A stretch of DNA of 9,332 nucleotides from JAAYZK01 sp964535025. GTDB taxonomy: Bacteria > Planctomycetota > Phycisphaerae > SM23-33 > FEN-1343. The notes under the pieces are model-generated. The model searched no databases. It saw only the letters and a list, made by a program, of their open reading frames with translations, and was not told where the DNA came from. Position numbers and translations under genes: made by a program. Location: assembly GCA_964535025.1 (NCBI GenBank), contig CAZHRW010000211.1, forward strand, positions 1-9,332, read 5' to 3'. Shown here piece by piece: positions 8,234 to 9,332 of this stretch (the first letter of the stretch is position 1; each line of letters begins with the position of its first letter).

Positions 8234-8264
8234 CGCGCGCTATTCGCGCGAGTTTCGATTTTTT
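8234..8264 (+). terminator. Probable rho-independent terminator after galK
   Basis: CGCGCG (8234-8239) and CGCGCG (8245-8250) form a six-pair GC stem with a five-base loop. A T-rich tail follows, including six Ts at 8259-8264. The T-run begins eight bases after the stem, a little far for a classic terminator, hence moderate confidence. Confidence 0.5.
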
Positions 8265-8864
8265 CGGCAAAGAGGATGCCGTCTTGGATGCCGCTTTGCC
8301 GGGGATCCGACTGAGATTTGGCAAGGGGTTACGACGCCGCGGCTGCAAGAGACGGCAAGCTGGCCCGGTTTACTATACTGTCGCCAAATAAAATTGAATG
8401 CGCGCTTCATGATCTTACGCGATTCGTTCATGTTATTAAGCGGCGGGTCAACTTTGTGGCGGTCGGGACGCCGCAGACTGTGCAGATTGCCCAGTTTAAC
8501 GGCATAAAACCCGAATAATCCGAATCCCAATGCCGCGCCGGCCGAAAAGGCGCTAACAAGCGGGGACAGGATAGGGCCATTTTCCGGCCCGGCGCGGCCG
8601 TCCGCGGGGCGGGAGAAGAAAGTGAATAGAGGGCTTAATAAAAGAAGGCCTGGAGCGCATAAAATGATGGCAGACTGCAATAAAGTGATGCGTGCGCTTC
8701 ACAATGTTAAGTCAGCGATGAACAAAATCAAATTCGCCGTCGACAGCGGGGCGTGCCCCCGCCGCCGGGCCAATTCGGGGCGTGCTTCGGCTCGCTTTGC
8801 TCGCTCCGATAGGCACGCCTCCACCTTGACCGCCCCCGCCCCCCGGCTGCGCTTCCACCGTGCC
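8265..8864. other. Long spacer between galK and the tRNA gene, no confident gene
   Basis: About 600 bases with clearly lower GC than the genes up to ~8740, then GC-rich. No open frame here has a recognisable family, a good start and host-like codon use. A TATACT box at 8374-8379 lacks a convincing -35. A minus-strand TTG-started frame (8240-8680) would encode a 146-residue product with two hydrophobic stretches near its start, but has no ribosome binding site. Plus-strand 8387-8449 and 8679-8741 show a weak ungapped similarity with 21-base spacing. TTGACC at 8826-8831 is a possible -35 for the tRNA, without a clear -10. Confidence 0.4.
8747..8822. repeat. GC-rich palindromic element upstream of the tRNA
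   Basis: CGGGGCGTGC occurs twice as a direct repeat (8747-8756 and 8776-8785). The second copy can pair with GCACGCCTC (8813-8821) as a nine-pair stem with one G-U. Inside it TCGG (8787-8790) pairs with CCGA (8806-8809). The inner loop repeats the word CTCGCT. No T-run follows on either strand, so it looks more like a dispersed palindromic (REP-like) element than a terminator. Confidence 0.45.
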
Positions 8865-8937
8865 GGACCCTTAGCTCAGCGGTTAGAGCAGAGGACTCAT
8901 AATCCTTTGGTCGAAGGTTCGAATCCTTCAGGGTCCA
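8865..8937 (+). tRNA. tRNA with CAU anticodon, probably tRNA-Ile2 (lysidine type)
   Basis: All arms fold: acceptor GGACCCT 8865-8871 with AGGGTCC 8930-8936; D stem GCTC 8874-8877 with GAGC 8886-8889 and an eight-base loop; anticodon stem GAGGA 8891-8895 with TCCTT 8903-8907 (one G-U), loop CTCATAA, anticodon CAT at 8898-8900; T stem GAAGG 8913-8917 with CCTTC 8925-8929 and loop TTCGAAT. The discriminator is A8937, and no CCA is encoded. The CCTTAGCTCAG start, the eight-base D loop and the variable region TGGTC followed by G resemble E. coli tRNA-Ile2, in which TilS converts C34 to lysidine to read AUA. Elongator tRNA-Met is the alternative. Initiator tRNA is unlikely because the first pair is a normal G-C and the anticodon stem lacks three G-C pairs. 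Confidence 0.93.
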
Positions 8938-8949
8938 CTTGAACGCTCC

Positions 8950-9003
8950 AGAGCGAAACCGCTCTCCACGCGCACGGCCCGTCGGGACCTCCCGGCGGGC
9001 CGT
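8950..9003 (+). terminator. Two tandem hairpins after the tRNA gene (terminator-like)
   Basis: AGAGCG 8950-8955 pairs with CGCTCT 8960-8965 around loop AAAC. Then the arm at 8974-8987 pairs with the arm at 8990-9003 over 14 positions, one of them G-U, with almost no loop. No T-run follows the second stem, so termination or 3'-end processing of the tRNA transcript is an inference. Confidence 0.4.
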
Positions 9004-9012
9004 CGCTATAAT
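8984..9012 (+). promoter_or_regulatory. Possible promoter with perfect TATAAT box
   Basis: TATAAT at 9007-9012 matches the -10 consensus fully. The hexamer 17 bases upstream, GGGACC (8984-8989), is a poor -35 and sits inside the hairpin at 8974-9003. Transcription would start near 9019. Confidence 0.35.
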
Positions 9013-9030
9013 CACCTGTCGCAAAAGGTT

Positions 9031-9332
9031 ATGGGTGAGGCTCGACGCGGGCGGCGCGTTCCCATGCTTGGACCCGCGCCACCCCCAAATACCCCGTTTC
9101 AGCCGGTTTTCTCTCTCTTTGGGCCCGGAATCTCTGTTGTGCTTGGACTACCCCCGATCGAGTCCAAGGAGGGCTTAAGTGATGTTCTACAAGCAACATG
9201 CAGACAAGAGCGTCATATGGGCCTCGGGGGGCTCAAACGGCGTGATGTTTGGTTAGCTAGCGCAAAAGCGAACCGTTCGACCAAGCGCTGCTATACTCTC
9301 CTCTGTCAGTCAAACACGCTCATGGTTGCAGC
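9031..9332 (+). CDS. Open frame running off the window, doubtful gene
   Basis: From ATG 9031 the frame stays open for 100 codons to the window edge. AAAAGG just upstream is a weak ribosome binding site, and the TATAAT box at 9007-9012 would give a leader of about 12 bases. The translation is rich in Pro, Gly and Arg at first and shows no known motif. Third codon positions are not GC-biased as in the surrounding genes, which argues against a native gene. It overlaps the short ORF at 9182-9256, and at most one of them is likely to be real. Confidence 0.18.
   Translation, partial: MGEARRGRRVPMLGPAPPPNTPFQPVFSLFGPGISVVLGLPPIESKEGLSDVLQATCRQERHMGLGGLKRRDVWLASAKANRSTKRCYTLLCQSNTLMVA
9142..9168. 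repeat. Inverted repeat upstream of a possible short ORF
   Basis: CTTGGACT (9142-9149) and AGTCCAAG (9161-9168) form a perfect eight-pair stem with an 11-base loop. The right arm overlaps the AAGGAGGG ribosome binding site at 9166-9173, so the hairpin could hide it. The word GCTTGGAC also occurs at 9066-9073, and GGCGCG 9053-9058 pairs with CGCGCC 9075-9080. Confidence 0.45.
9182..9256 (+). CDS. Possible 24-residue small ORF behind a strong ribosome binding site
   Basis: ATG 9182 to TAG 9254-9256 encodes 24 residues beginning M-F-Y-K-Q-H-A-D-K and ending G-V-M-F-G. AAGGAGGG at 9166-9173, one of the best ribosome binding sites in the window, stands eight bases upstream; GTG 9179 in the same frame is five bases away. 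The hairpin at 9142-9168 overlaps that site. It could be a leader peptide for a gene beyond the window, a small protein, or chance. No family is recognised. A TATACT box follows at 9292-9297. Confidence 0.25.
   Translation: MFYKQHADKSVIWASGGSNGVMFG

Noticed and set aside
8240..8680. Minus-strand 146-residue frame with two hydrophobic stretches
   Set aside because: TTG start, no ribosome binding site, end inside the galK terminator and no recognised family. It was kept only as a note.
8622..8942. Plus-strand frame ending in a tRNA-derived peptide
   Set aside because: Its end is the translation of the tRNA gene, a well-known kind of false ORF.
8938..9332. Mobile element integrated at the tRNA 3' end
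   Set aside because: No repeat of the tRNA 3' end, integrase or transposase is seen within the window.

Overview
The window is very GC-rich chromosomal DNA from a bacterium, most likely a planctomycete of the Phycisphaerae type. The grounds are the trypsin-like secreted protein ending in two dockerin-like Asp/Gly repeats, the futalosine-route gene mqnA, an anaerobic sulfatase-maturase-like radical SAM protein with a SEC-C tail, and the strong GC bias at third codon positions. The lineage is inferred from gene content; no rRNA is present.

Layout. 1-705 is the 3' end of a secreted trypsin-like protein with a calcium-binding repeat tail. 778-2031 is a zinc-type medium-chain dehydrogenase. 2119-3298 is a short two-gene run, purE (purine synthesis) and trmB (tRNA m7G46 methylation), behind a recognisable sigma-70-like promoter and a strong ribosome binding site. 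3299-3598 is a GC-poor spacer between convergent genes, with several inverted repeats and two DnaA-box-like sites. 3599-4642 on the minus strand is an M42 aminopeptidase. A divergent 168-base gap then leads to mqnA (4811-5704). 5762-8217 is a translationally coupled pair, the radical SAM maturase and galactokinase, overlapping by ATGA. 8218-8864 is mostly a GC-poor spacer holding a probable terminator, a faint 21-base periodicity and a palindromic GC-rich element. 8865-8937 is a tRNA with anticodon CAU, probably the lysidine-type tRNA-Ile2. After it come two hairpins, a perfect TATAAT box, and an unassigned end with a possible 24-codon ORF behind a strong ribosome binding site and a competing longer open frame that runs off the window.

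How the genes fit together. Most are housekeeping genes in separate small transcription units. The clearest functional link is maturase plus galactokinase: the first would activate sulfatases that strip sulfate from polysaccharides and the second would phosphorylate released galactose, which suits growth on sulfated galactans. No sulfatase or glycosidase lies in the window, so this link is inference. No CRISPR array, transposase, phage gene or defence system was seen, and no clear new multi-gene system. The least explained stretches are the 3299-3598 spacer, the 8265-8864 spacer and the last 330 bases.
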